Shown piece by piece: positions 54,962-64,000 of a stretch of 64,000 nt of DNA. Made by a program: the position numbers and the translations under genes. The stretch lies in contig JAWWNJ010000181.1 of NCBI GenBank assembly GCA_037176885.1, forward strand, positions 248,001-312,000, written 5' to 3'. The notes under the pieces are model-generated. The model saw nothing but the letters and a program-made list of their open reading frames with translations, did not search any database and was not told the origin of the DNA. Source of the stretch: Favolaschia claudopus (lineage: Eukaryota; Basidiomycota; Agaricomycetes; Agaricales; Mycenaceae). Position 1 is the stretch's first letter, and each line of letters begins with the position of its first letter.

Positions 54962-57630
54962 ATGGCGACTACATCCGAACCCACCACTCCGGTGCTGGTC
55001 GGGGCAGAAAACTATCCAATCTGGAAGATTCGAATGGAGGGAGAGTTTGCCCGAGAGAAGGTTGGCCTCATCATCTCTGGGGAGGACAACGCGGCAACTC
55101 AGGCGGCTGCAGAAACCGCCGCTGCATCTGCCAGCACTGTCTCTGCCATCTATGGTGTCGTAACCACTTCCACTAGCGCTATCCGCGACTCTTTCCGCGT
55201 ACGCGATGCCCGAGCTCGTGGTATCATCCACAAGTTCATCTCCAACCCCATTCTCATATCCGTCGCTCATCTCACTGGCGCAAAGGAAACATGGGACGCC
55301 ATTGTTAAGGAGTACGAGAAGGTCAACGTTGGTGCCACTGCTTTCTTCACCCTGGTCCAAATGCTAGAGTGGGACCCTTCCACCAAGCTCGACGACCACC
55401 TCACCAAACTCCGATCGGGCAGCCTGACACTGACAAGTATGTCCCGGCCGGTCGACGATGAGTTCATGGCATGGATCCTGCTCAAATCACTGCCGGACAC
55501 GACTGGGTGGAGACTGTTCGTCTCCCAGACCGTCAACAGTGTCCCCCAGGGCATAAAGCTCAAGTTCTCCGAAGCTGAGCAGCTCATCAGAGCCGAGTTG
55601 GGAAACCCCATCATCACTGGCCCACGGGAGTCCGCGCTCGCAGCTGCAGTGCCGTCTTCGTCGACGAACTACAAAGGGAAGAAAACCGGTGGCCCCACGA
55701 AGAAGTGCCAAGTCCACGGCCTTTGCTATCATAACACCAAGGACTGCCGCGATCTCAAGAAGAAGGCGGAGGAGGACGGGGCGAAGGCGCTAAATGCAGG
55801 GGGCGATGAGAGCGGACATTATGTTACCGCATTCGGAAACTCTGTATCGAAGGACCTTGCAAAACGAATTGAAGCTTATGCTGCGAGTGAAACAACACCT
55901 GCCCTCGTCTACACAACAGTCCTTGACACCGGCGCGTCAACACACATGGTACCGGTCTTGGAGTGGTTCATAGCTAAGACCTTTCAGCAGCTTGACCCCC
56001 CGAGAAAAGTACGCTTTGGGGATGAGTCGTTCGCTGACGCCACTGGGATTGGGGAAATTCAGCTCCTCAGCACTGTCAAAGGCAAACAGACACTCCTCAC
56101 ACTCTTGAACGTCCTATACCTCCCCTCATTCCAGATCTCCCTCATTTCCGTACAGAAGCTAGCCCAACAGGGTAACCTGACTTCGATCTTTGGGAGGACG
56201 GGTGGTCACGTTCTCGACCGCAATGGCGATGTCGTTCTCGAGGTCAACCATGACCAAGGGCTATACCATTTGACTGCAGAGCCGGTGGTCCAGGAGGAAT
56301 GTGCACTTGCCGCTGTTGACATTAACGTCCTCCACCGCCGCATGGCGCATGTGGGAATAGACAGCCTTGAGCGTATGGTCAGGAAGGGACACCTGAAGGG
56401 CGTGGAGCGCACCACTGGTACCCCTAAATTCTGCCACGCCTGCGCTCAGGGAAAGATGCGCAAGCAGCCGTTCCCAACTGAGGGACGTCAGCGGGCAACA
56501 CGCCCACTACAAATCATACATAGTGATGTCGGTGGACCAGTCAGCCCACAGTCTCGAGACGGGTATCGTTACTGGATCACATTCCTCGACGATCACAGTG
56601 GCTTTGATTGGGTACTCTATCTCAAGAAGAAGAGTGACGTGCATGCCGCCTTCAAACAATGGAAGGCAGACGTGCAAGCTTTCTTTGAGGAGGAGATTGA
56701 GGAGATCATATTCTCTGAAAATTTCATTGACTTCTGGCGCACTGACAACGGGGGGGAGTTCACCTCTAACGAACTGGAGGCAGAATTGAAAGCCAGCGGA
56801 ATCATCCATCACACAACTGCCGCAGACACACTCGAGCAGAATGGTGCAGCTGAACGAGCAAATCAGACGCTCGTTTCCACCGCCCTCACCATGCTCATCG
56901 ATTCAGGCCTTCCACAAAACTTCTGGAAGGAAGCCATGAGCTGTGCCTCCTACGTTCTCGGACGCCGTCCATACTCCTCCAACAACGGCGTACCACCATA
57001 CGAGACCCTGTTCAAGCGAAAGGTGGATCCCATTCAGTTCCGACCGTTTGGCTGCACGGGATACGCTTTGATACCAAAGGACAAGCGCGTTGGGAAGTTC
57101 TCCAACCGTGGCCGCCGGTGCATCATGCTTGGCTATGGTAATGGAGATGTGGGGGATGGGAAGAAGGCATATCGCCTCCTGGATGTAGAGATCAAGGCTA
57201 TCTTCCACAGCCGACATGCCCGCTTCGATGAGACAGGGGAAACAGACACCTCTATCCTTCAGGACCCTGCACCCCAAACTCAGTGGGAGTTCTTGTTCCG
57301 TCCCGAACAGGAGAGGGAGCCTTCAGACAGTGGGAGCGTGATTGACGATGTCGAGCCAGCGGGAGCACCAGAGACTTTTTCCATTCGGCAAGGGGGGGAG
57401 ACAGACACAGAGACCATCAGCACAGTAAAACGCGAAACACCCTCCCGCATTCCTGTCCCAGTAAACTCTACTTCTATCTCTGAGCACATTGCCCGCAGGA
57501 AAAATCCCATTGCGTCACCACGTCCACTACCCACCGTTGTCGCGCCACCGGTACCAGTCCCAGCTCTACCAAAGCCTGACGAGCCCATGCTCCGACGAGG
57601 AGAACGTGTTAGAAAACCAGCAGATCGAAA
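54962..57630 (+). CDS. Copia element 2: Gag, protease and integrase
   Basis: A long open frame from ATG 54962. Gag/UBN2-type start (VLVGAENYPIWKIRMEGEF), a short Cys/His knuckle (CQVHGLCYHNTKDC, about 55707), retropepsin VLDTGASTHMVP (about 55920), pre-integrase LHRRMAHVGIDSLERM with CHACAQGKM, and integrase with all three acidic residues: IIHSDVGGP, FWRTDNGGEF and LEQNGAAERANQTL. It ends in a Pro-rich linker (RRGERVRKPADRN). It is intact up to a frame change at about 57630, where the natural reading moves to another frame (KPPTEVKWSQQLRKPE). Confidence 0.9.
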
Positions 57631-59380
57631 CCGAAACCTCCTACAGAAGTCAAATGGTCTCAGCAGCTCCGGAAACCCGAACCGCTGCCTCAGCCGGCCG
57701 AGCCAGAATCCCCTCCCCTCCAAGTCGCCGACCTTCCACAAATCATTGAGGAAGAACCCGAAGTCGAGCTCATTGACATTGACGATGCCTTCTTTGCTGG
57801 CGTGGCCAATAGCGGCCCGAGTGAAATCTCTACTCCCGCTACACTTACTGAGGCATATAGCGGACCAGACGCTGAAAAGTGGAGGGCTGCACTTGCTGAG
57901 GAGATGGGAAACTTGGCTGAGAACGATGTCTATGAGATCGTCCCCACACCCACTGGAGTCAAACCAATCAGCACCAAACCAGTCATGCGCATAAAGCTGG
58001 ACAGCAAGGGGAACATCGAACGATACAAGCTCCGTATTGTCGCCCGGGCTTTTGAACAGCAGGGTGGAAACCTCAAGGAGACCTTTGCACCCGTTGCGAA
58101 CCTTGAGTCTATCCGCATCATCTGCTTGCTGGCTGCCAAGTACGACCTGGAGCTGGACCAGATGGACGTATCCACCGCATACCTCAGCGGTGTCCTCGAG
58201 GACGCCATCTACGTCTCACCGCCGGAGGGAGTGGATATTCCAGAGGGGTTCTGTTGGCGACTCAAACGTTCCCTCTATGGTCTGAATGACGCCGGTCGCG
58301 TGTGGAATGTCACTCTCGACGCAAAACTGCTGGAGCTTGGTGCATACCGGCTGGACGCAGAGACATGCCTGTACGTCTTCAAGGGAAAGAAAGGGGAGAT
58401 ATGTTACCTGGTGGTCTACGTTGACGACCTACTGCTTGCAGCCTCATCCCGTTCCACATTCAAGATGCGGGACCTTGGAGCTGCTTCGTTCATCCTCGGG
58501 ATCGAGATCAAACGGGACCGACGGCGACGCACTATCTCTCTTTCCCAAACGAAGTACATTGACGCTGTCCTTAAGCGTTGCGGTATGGCAGACTGTAACC
58601 CGTCAAAGACTCCAATGGCTACGACCCCTCGCCTCACTGCTGAAGACCCCGTCGACAACACCACAATGCTCCAACAGACCATAAACGGAGAGACAGTGTC
58701 ATACGCTACTGTGGTTGGCTCAATTCAGTATGCTGTCCAGGGGACACGACCTGACTTGGCATACCTTGTTGGCGTGCTTGGACGGTACAGTGCAAACCCC
58801 AAAGCATGCCACTGGGAAGCTGCAAAGCGTGGCCTACGCTACATGAAGTATACTCGTGACCTTGAGTTGTGCTTCGACGGCTCGGACATCGCTGGGGATC
58901 TTGACTTCCATGGGTTCTCTGACGCCGACTGGTCTGGTGACGACGAAACTTCTCGATCCACCTCCGGATACGCATTCATATCTGGGCGAGGAGCATTAGG
59001 CTGGTCCAGCAAACGGCAAGGCATGGTTGCCCTGTCCTCAACTGGGTCAGAATACATTGGCCTGTCAAACGCGGGGCAGCACCTAGCCTGGTTGCGCACC
59101 TTCTTTGCAGAAGTCGGCCACGAGCAGCGCCCACAGAACTCTTCTGTGATAATCAAGCAGCTATCATCCTCTGTCGAGACCCACAATTCCGAGCACGCAC
59201 CAAACACATAAAGCGCAAATACCACTTCATTCGCGACGACATCGTGGCAAAAGGCGAGGCCGTCATAACATTCGCTATGTATCTACCCACGACATGGTGG
59301 CCGACATCCTTACTAAGCCTCTTTCCCGGGAAAAGCATTGGAAGTTTGCGAGAGCCTTGGGATTACGGTTTACCTCGAGT
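57631..59380 (+). pseudogene. Copia element 2: reverse transcriptase and RNase H
   Basis: RT: YEIVPTPTGVKPISTKPVM, FAPVANLESIR, LDQMDVSTAYLSGVLED (first Asp), LKRSLYGLNDAGRVWN and LVVYVDDLLLAASS (intact YVDD). RNase H: FSDADWSGDDETSRSTSGY, ALSSTGSEYIGLS and QAAIILCRDPQ. The 'connection' segment after LAASS is shorter than in most copia proteins. The frame breaks near 59150 and again at about 59265; the end ILTKPLSREKHWKFARALGL is read in the last frame. A purine tract 'gagtgggag' precedes the LTR. The element looks recently active but is now defective through three frame changes. Confidence 0.88.
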
Positions 59381-59385
59381 GGGAG

Positions 59386-59460
59386 TGTCGAAACCAGCGG
59401 GAAGCGAGCGAACTTGGCGCTATTGACCCAGTGACAGTTCACGTGCACGTGATCTGGCCG
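59386..59460 (+). repeat. 3' LTR of copia element 2 (truncated or diverged)
   Basis: TGTCGAAACCAGCGGGAAGC matches the 5' LTR start. After about 27 bp the two differ by an indel of roughly 80 bp and match again only loosely ('gtgaca.gt.cacgt'). The duplicated distal half of the 5' LTR is absent. Confidence 0.6.
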
Positions 59461-59981
59461 CGGGCGGCGGCGGTGAATCTAAGAAAGCAGCGCGTATGAG
59501 TATCACGGATGGCGATGGCCATGCGAGCCGATACTAATGTTCGACCCAACATGCAGGTACCATATCAGAAGCCCGAAAAAGAGAAAGAGAAAATAAAGAT
59601 CCTGCGTCCAGGGAGTATCTCTGAGGCTGAAAGCACCTTGTATTCGTGTTTTCCTACAGATATTGCTTCAGAATACCTGTCCCTCGCATGCTACATCAAA
59701 GTAAGGCCTCTCAACATTTTACAAAGGTGTTCCTTGCGCTCGAATTCCTCATTGACCTCAAATAAAAATATATGCTAGAAAACTTCATTGTAGTTCTTAT
59801 TTCTGGTCAGTTTCAGCTCAGAATCGCTTGAATGCATGATCAGAATGGATCACAAGAGTTTCCAGCAACCTCCGGGCACAAGCTTGAGCCCGGAGATGTT
59901 TCCTAATAAGGTATAGTCGGAGTTTGTGATTTCCGTCTGTCAATCTACGGCTAAGTGCTTCCAGCCGGTATTGTAACCTGC
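59461..59981. other. Stretch without a supportable gene
   Basis: Short frames only. No motif or repeat was recognised between copia element 2 and the next TIR element. Confidence 0.35.
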
Positions 59982-60744
59982 TAGTCTCGTGACCAGACTC
60001 TTATGCCATCCCAAAGGGAACCCTGTCATAAGAGTCTGGAACAATCAGCGGCCACATAACCGTACCATGGCCTTATCAAAATTGATGGTGTTTTCCCACA
60101 GTATGTGGACTTTACCTCCTCTCATTCTGCTTGCTTCTACACCGGAACTTGACAATATATGGGCAGAGTCTACCTTTACAATGCAGTCAAAGTCTATTCG
60201 TGCAGTTCAGGTCACATTTTTGCGTCGAATATCAGTGCTTCAAGAGGTTTGAGTATACTGCGTAATAAGGATGACTGTTACGTCCCAAAACGGGTCGAGG
60301 GCCTCAAATAGCTCATTTTGAATCTTCTGCAGACTGTGAGGTAGTACATTTAGTAGATGTAGTCTCTTTGGGCTCTTGTATGTTGAGAAACTTAGCCCTT
60401 TGCGCACTTTCAGCGAACTTTTGACCAGTTAGACCGTTTTGGGACGTGCTGTCAGCAGAATTACGCACAGGCTGAATATCTTGCAGCTACGACCATGGTG
60501 AAGGAAAAAATTCGTTTGGAAGGCTTAATAGACTTTGAGCAGCTAAATATCCTCGAATATGCACAAATTGAAGGTCATGAAAAGGAAGAAGTGAGCAAAA
60601 CAAGGGGAAGTAAAGTCCACATACTGTGGGAAAACACCATCAATTTTGATAAGGCCATGGTACGGTTATGTGGCCGCTGATTGTTCCAGACTCTTATGAC
60701 AGGGTTCCCTTTGGGATGGCATAAGAGTCTGGTCACGAGACTAA
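59982..60744. mobile_element. 763-bp TIR element with 9-bp duplication and hairpins inside the TIRs
   Basis: Arms of about 130-150 bp are near-perfect inverted copies, starting TAGTCTCGTGACCAGACTCT. GTAACCTGC is duplicated at 59973-59981 and 60745-60753. Each arm carries its own hairpin, CCAGACTCTTATG ... CATAAGAGTCTGG. A second inverted pair, 'gttacgtcccaaaacgg' / 'ccgttttgggacgtgctg', lies inside. A 9-bp duplication with long TIRs suggests a Mutator-like (MULE) non-autonomous element; this is inference. Confidence 0.85.
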
Positions 60745-60753
60745 GTAACCTGC

Positions 60754-61765
60754 TTGCTCGTCATTACCACTATAACGGTTGGTATCGAGCCTAGCTATCC
60801 CGGAATTTGATAGGGATTGACACTTATAGGAATCCAATGATTTTTCACTCGGCTTTCAATCAACCGCAGAGATGATCCAAATGAATGTACGCCTCAGTTG
60901 GCCTCAGTGGAGTCCAATGGGCTTGCTGTAGATTCTGTCTGGAGAGTCCCACGGCTCAATTTGCCTCCATAAGCGAGCTATGATGGGGACTTTTTGAGCA
61001 TGATGTGCTTTGAAGCACTTCATACAAGACTTTATATATGCCTAATATATACTCAACGGGTTAGCCGGGTTAGAAACGAGCCATTTTCCCTCCCCTCTTA
61101 TAGTTGTAGAATGATAATATGTCGCCCGCCTTCCCGCCCACTGTACTTGCATGATTATTTCCGAGACCTGCAAAAGCCCTGGTGTGATGACTGGAAGGGA
61201 TTCCACCGGCAAATCAATGTGCAGCACAACCGGCGGAGCAATTCGAGACTGACGGGGAAACGCTGACATTGTCGAGCACGTAGAATATTACAAGTCACTC
61301 AAGCTCCGACGGGAACCAAACAATCTCTTGCCACGTAGGTCACCGTGCCGTAAATCTTCTTCCTGCCTTTTCCCTCCACTCCTTCGCCTTGTTTTTCGCT
61401 CAATCTCTCTCCTTCCTCCTCAAGTCGTTCAACAGAGTCTTTGGATCAAGTCTGTATATGTGGCCTGGCTGAGGGGGGTATCGAGGCTTCAAGGCTTGGA
61501 GGAGGACTTTTCAGCGCAACTTGAAGTACTTATTCAGTCGTCTTTTCCTCCTCTCCGGAATTGGCGACTTGTACATGTCATTGTCAATGTCCTCTTGATT
61601 CTGTCCTTTCTTATATTTATGAACAAATGTCCCGTCTCGCCACTGCCTCCGCCCACCCATTCGCTTTTTACCCAAAGTCCCCACCGTTAACAACCATACA
61701 TTTCTACCGCATAGTTATGAGATGTCCCAACGTAGCACAAGCACTGTAAATCTACCAGCCACCAT
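60754..61765. other. Non-coding stretch with possible gene remnant
   Basis: Around 61150-61340 two frames read gene-like in sequence, DDWKGFHRQINVQHNRRS and then DIVEHVEYYKSLKLRREPNN, offset by a frame change at about 61260. This could be a fragment of an unrecognised gene. The rest has short frames only. Confidence 0.25.
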
Positions 61766-62315
61766 TCAAATCACCTCGAACTCTATTGCGTCCGGGATAG
61801 TGTCGTCTGGTGGTTGGGAAGCGGGCCCGGGTGTAGGCGCAGGGGCACGTCGACGAGAAGCTGGAGGCTTCACAGCTACAGAAAATGCAGCGGTGGGCTG
61901 CCGGAATGTCGCTGGCTGAACTTCGACAGGTGAGTCGGGATCATCGTCCGGGATGAACGAGTCGGAGGCGGTGACAGGAAGCTCCGGCGTCGGAGACCAC
62001 AGAGAGTTATTGACAGAAAGAAGGGAATCGTGAGGTAAATGCTGTACAAGGAGTGACGGCGAAGAAGGATGTTGACGAAGATGTAAAGGAGCGATCCGGT
62101 GCCCTATATCATTGATGAGACATAATGAGCTGCAAGCTGCACGCACCGAATGTCTTTAGCTCTAATTCCGACCATGTAGGGCTTGCGGGCTGCATAGCCG
62201 GAAGTGAAGGGCTACTGCTGCTAGCGGGCAGAGGATCATGTGAAGGGAATATATACTGAGGTTGCTGTTGAGCGGGGGTATGGCGCGGAGGCGGCACGGT
62301 GTATTGCTGGTCCAT
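61766..62315 (-). CDS. Proline/serine-rich small protein, two exons (unrecognised)
   Basis: Start MDQQYTVPPPRHTPAQQQPQ at 62315. Exon 1 runs through WSELELKTF. A 43-nt intron (plus-strand 62104-62146, GTGCGT...ATAG) splits a Gly codon. Exon 2 runs GHRIAPLHLRQHPSSPSLLV... through an acidic stretch FIPDDDPDSPVEV and a basic RRRAPAP block, to a stop at 61766. The clean splice and steady composition support a gene. The low-complexity Pro/Ser/Gln content suggests a disordered regulatory protein; no domain is seen. A donor-like GTGATT near 61770 could lead to a further exon. Confidence 0.45.
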
Positions 62316-62714
62316 GCGCAGGAAGACCACTCAGGTGAGAGAGAGAAGAAAATTGTGGGGATGACGCGTCACCTCGGCCGAAACTTCCATATAAGGTGCA
62401 TCATATCACTACATCAAAAGTGGGAACCGCGCGAAAAAAATCCGCGCATGCCAAGGTATTCCGGAACAGCTGTAAAACCCTCTGTTCATTATATTTTTTT
62501 TCGCTTTTCTCGCTATTTTTTACCAGTCGGGAAGGGCCCAGGTAGCCGAAACGACCCATAGACAATCAAAGACCGAGCATTGCACTTAGATGGGGTCAGT
62601 GACCTTTGAGTGACCTAACAGTGAGCTGCTGAAACCATATCATCCCTGGCCTGCTGGGATCAGCAGCGAGCTGCTTCGCAGTGTGGAAATGGAGGTACAT
62701 ACTGACAGTACTTA
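62316..62714. other. Stretch without a supportable gene
   Basis: Presumed 5' flank of the minus-strand gene, followed by 'gctgctg/cagcag' words at 62625-62680. Nothing else was recognised. Confidence 0.35.
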
Positions 62715-62775
62715 CAGCCGTTTCGTAAAAAGAATACGGGCCTCTTTGATTTTTTGTCTACACTTGTTGACAATG
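62715..62775. mobile_element. Half copy of the CAGCTGTTTCGG MITE
   Basis: CAGCCGTTTCGTAAAAAGAA followed by 'tacgggcc.ctttgattttttgt.tacacttg' matches the left arm of 62934-63546, with TA in front (62713-62714). No right end is found. Confidence 0.6.
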
Positions 62776-62933
62776 ACGATTCTGTCAAAAACTCCACAAA
62801 TTGCGGAAGGTGCCGTAAGGAACACAATTGGGTCAGACCAGCTTGCACGATTGTTGGGGTCCATATAAGAATTGTAATTTAACCTGATAATAGGCCAATG
62901 CTCTATGGTACCCACAGAACTTTCCCGGAGATA

Positions 62934-63546
62934 CAGCTGTTTCGGAAAAAGAATACGGGTTTCGGCATTTGTTGCTCCTCAATTTTTTGTTGACACTTGC
63001 TTGACCTTGAGTTTGTTTGCGGAATCTGATTTCTCGCTCGCCCGGCCTCGGTATACAGTTGCGGCAAAATCAATTTACTTACCAAATAAGGAAATTTTCA
63101 TCAAATCCGCTCTACCACACAACAAAACCACCACAAGCACGTTGAAATAGCACCAAGCGCCTGTACTCCCGGATTTGAGCCGGTCTACGCCCAAAAAACA
63201 ACCGGATTCGTCATGTTTCTCACTGTTTTTGGCTGCACTTTATGAGACAAAGTTGCTGGTTATCCCGGCGAAACCAATACAAAGACGCCAGTTTTTTTAC
63301 ATCAGGAATACAGACTAGCAGTTCTTAGTATTCTTATCAACTTACCGCTCGAAAAAAACGAGCAAAAGGAGCGAATTGACGAGAATTTCCTTATTTAGTA
63401 AGTAAATTGATTTTGCCGCAACTGTATACCGAGGCCGGGCGAGCGAGAAATCAGATTCCGCAAACAAACTCAAGGTCAAGCAAGTGTCAACAAAGAATTG
63501 AGGAGCAACAAATGCCGAAACCCGTATTCTTTTTCCGAAACAGCTG
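62934..63546. mobile_element. Palindromic MITE, CAGCTGTTTCGG ends, TA-flanked, carrying a nested MITE
   Basis: Outer arms (about 120 bp each; 62934-63053 and 63427-63546) are nearly perfect inverted copies, ends CAGCTGTTTCGGAAAAAGAA, flanked by TA (62932-62933, 63547-63548). Without the inner MITE the element is an almost perfect palindrome of about 240 bp centred on 'cggtatataccg'. Confidence 0.88.
63056..63424. mobile_element. 369-bp MITE, CAGTTGCGGCAAAATC ends, nested in the palindromic MITE
   Basis: TIRs of about 55 bp starting CAGTTGCGGCAAAATCAATT, flanked by TA (63054-63055, 63425-63426). Same terminus as the 88-bp element at 46125-46212 but a different interior. Confidence 0.9.
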
Positions 63547-63570
63547 TACCAGGTACTAACTGTTAGAGAG

Positions 63571-63722
63571 TTTGTGTGAGCGACCCAGGTCGCTTTTTGA
63601 CCGCTCAGATCTCCGCAACAACAGATACCAGGTGTGATCTCTAAGCGACCTAGTAAAGTATTGCCCTAGGACATTCCTAGGTCGCTGAGACTTCACACCT
63701 GACACTCCTCGCACTGTGCAAA
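63571..63722. repeat. Diverged relative of the GAGCGACCCAGGTCGCT element
   Basis: 'gtgagcgacccaggtcgct', 'ctcagatctccgc' and 'cctaggtcgctgag...cacacctg' follow the order of 17006-17204. The outer end is altered (GAGAGTTTGTGTG) and the right TIR is missing. Confidence 0.7.
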
Positions 63723-63727
63723 GTATA

Positions 63728-63895
63728 CATCATGAAATTCATGCAAACTGTCATGAATTTCAGGTTTCATGATGTTTTGTCATGAAGCACACCATGAATT
63801 TCAAGGGGGGTTTCATGATGCTCAGAAGCTCATTTTTGCAAGATTATGAATTCATGACAAAACATCATGAATTTTCGTCATAAAGAACCGAGCGA
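63728..63895. repeat. Dispersed 'ATCATGAAATTCATG' repeat
   Basis: Many copies of 'catgaatttca', 'tcatgatg' and 'catgaaattcatg' occur in both orientations, some able to pair. The block 'ggtttcatgatgctc' is shared with 11840-11910. Confidence 0.65.
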
Positions 63896-64000
63896 TTTTT
63901 TCTGGCTAAGTCCACCAAGAGTTAAGTGGGTAGGGTGCTAATATCAATAATAAAGCCAATAAATGGTATCAGTCGGTCTCTGGTCTCTATCAAGTGCACA

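Noticed and set aside
54788..55360. Minus-strand 190-codon frame over the copia element 2 start
   Set aside because: It lies opposite the Gag reading frame and has no motif.
60495..60680. 61-codon frame MVKEKIRLEGLIDFEQL...
   Set aside because: It overlaps the right TIR arm of the 59982-60744 element; too short and without homologous features.

Overview
The window reads as repeat-rich, gene-poor sequence from a filamentous basidiomycete, most likely an Agaricomycete. The evidence is short GT-AG introns of about 43-61 nt, Zn2Cys6, MYND and DUF6532 proteins with agaric-type motifs, and Ty1/copia, Tad-like LINE, Helitron-type PIF1 and Plavaka-type remains. No rRNA gene, convincing tRNA gene or CRISPR array is visible. 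The species is not identifiable from the sequence alone.

Layout. 0-0.6 kb: 3' end of a copia element and its LTR, then a repeat that recurs at 4.3-4.6 kb. 0.8-1.6 kb (minus): Gag-like zinc-knuckle ORF. 1.9-4.2 kb: frameshifted PIF1/Helitron helicase whose last codons are split by a 685-bp TA-flanked MITE. 6.8-7.2 kb (minus): small Zn2Cys6 gene lacking its sixth cysteine. 8-15.8 kb: nested MITEs and direct and inverted repeats. 16.2-16.75 kb: coiled-coil gene with several introns. 18.1-20.4 kb: broken copy A of a zinc-finger, transposase-like gene, with a second copy of the same MITE inside it. 20.9-22.9 kb (minus): 5'-truncated LINE. 23.4-29.5 kb: decayed copia element 1. 30.3-34.9 kb: much better preserved copy B of the zinc-finger gene, followed in the same direction by a MYND gene (35.1-37.2 kb). 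39.2-40.75 kb: RecQ-like pseudogene. 42.4-43.3 kb: DUF6532 gene with an in-frame stop, lying between two oppositely oriented AGTTGT motif arrays. 46-53 kb: MITEs, a GCM-like zinc-finger fragment (minus) and a Plavaka fragment. 54.5-59.5 kb: copia element 2. 60-63.9 kb: a TIR element with a 9-bp target duplication, a small proline-rich gene (minus), a palindromic MITE carrying another MITE at its centre, and ATCATGAAATTC repeats.

How it fits together. Most of the window is a stack of insertions and there is no operon-like logic. Several insertions can be ordered: the CAGTGGTGGC MITE entered both the helicase and copy A after those coding regions were in place, and a CAGTTGCGGC MITE entered an older palindromic MITE. 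Plausible host genes are the Zn2Cys6, coiled-coil, MYND, DUF6532 and proline-rich genes. The best candidate for something under-described is the two-copy family with zinc fingers at both ends and a P-element/THAP9-like core.
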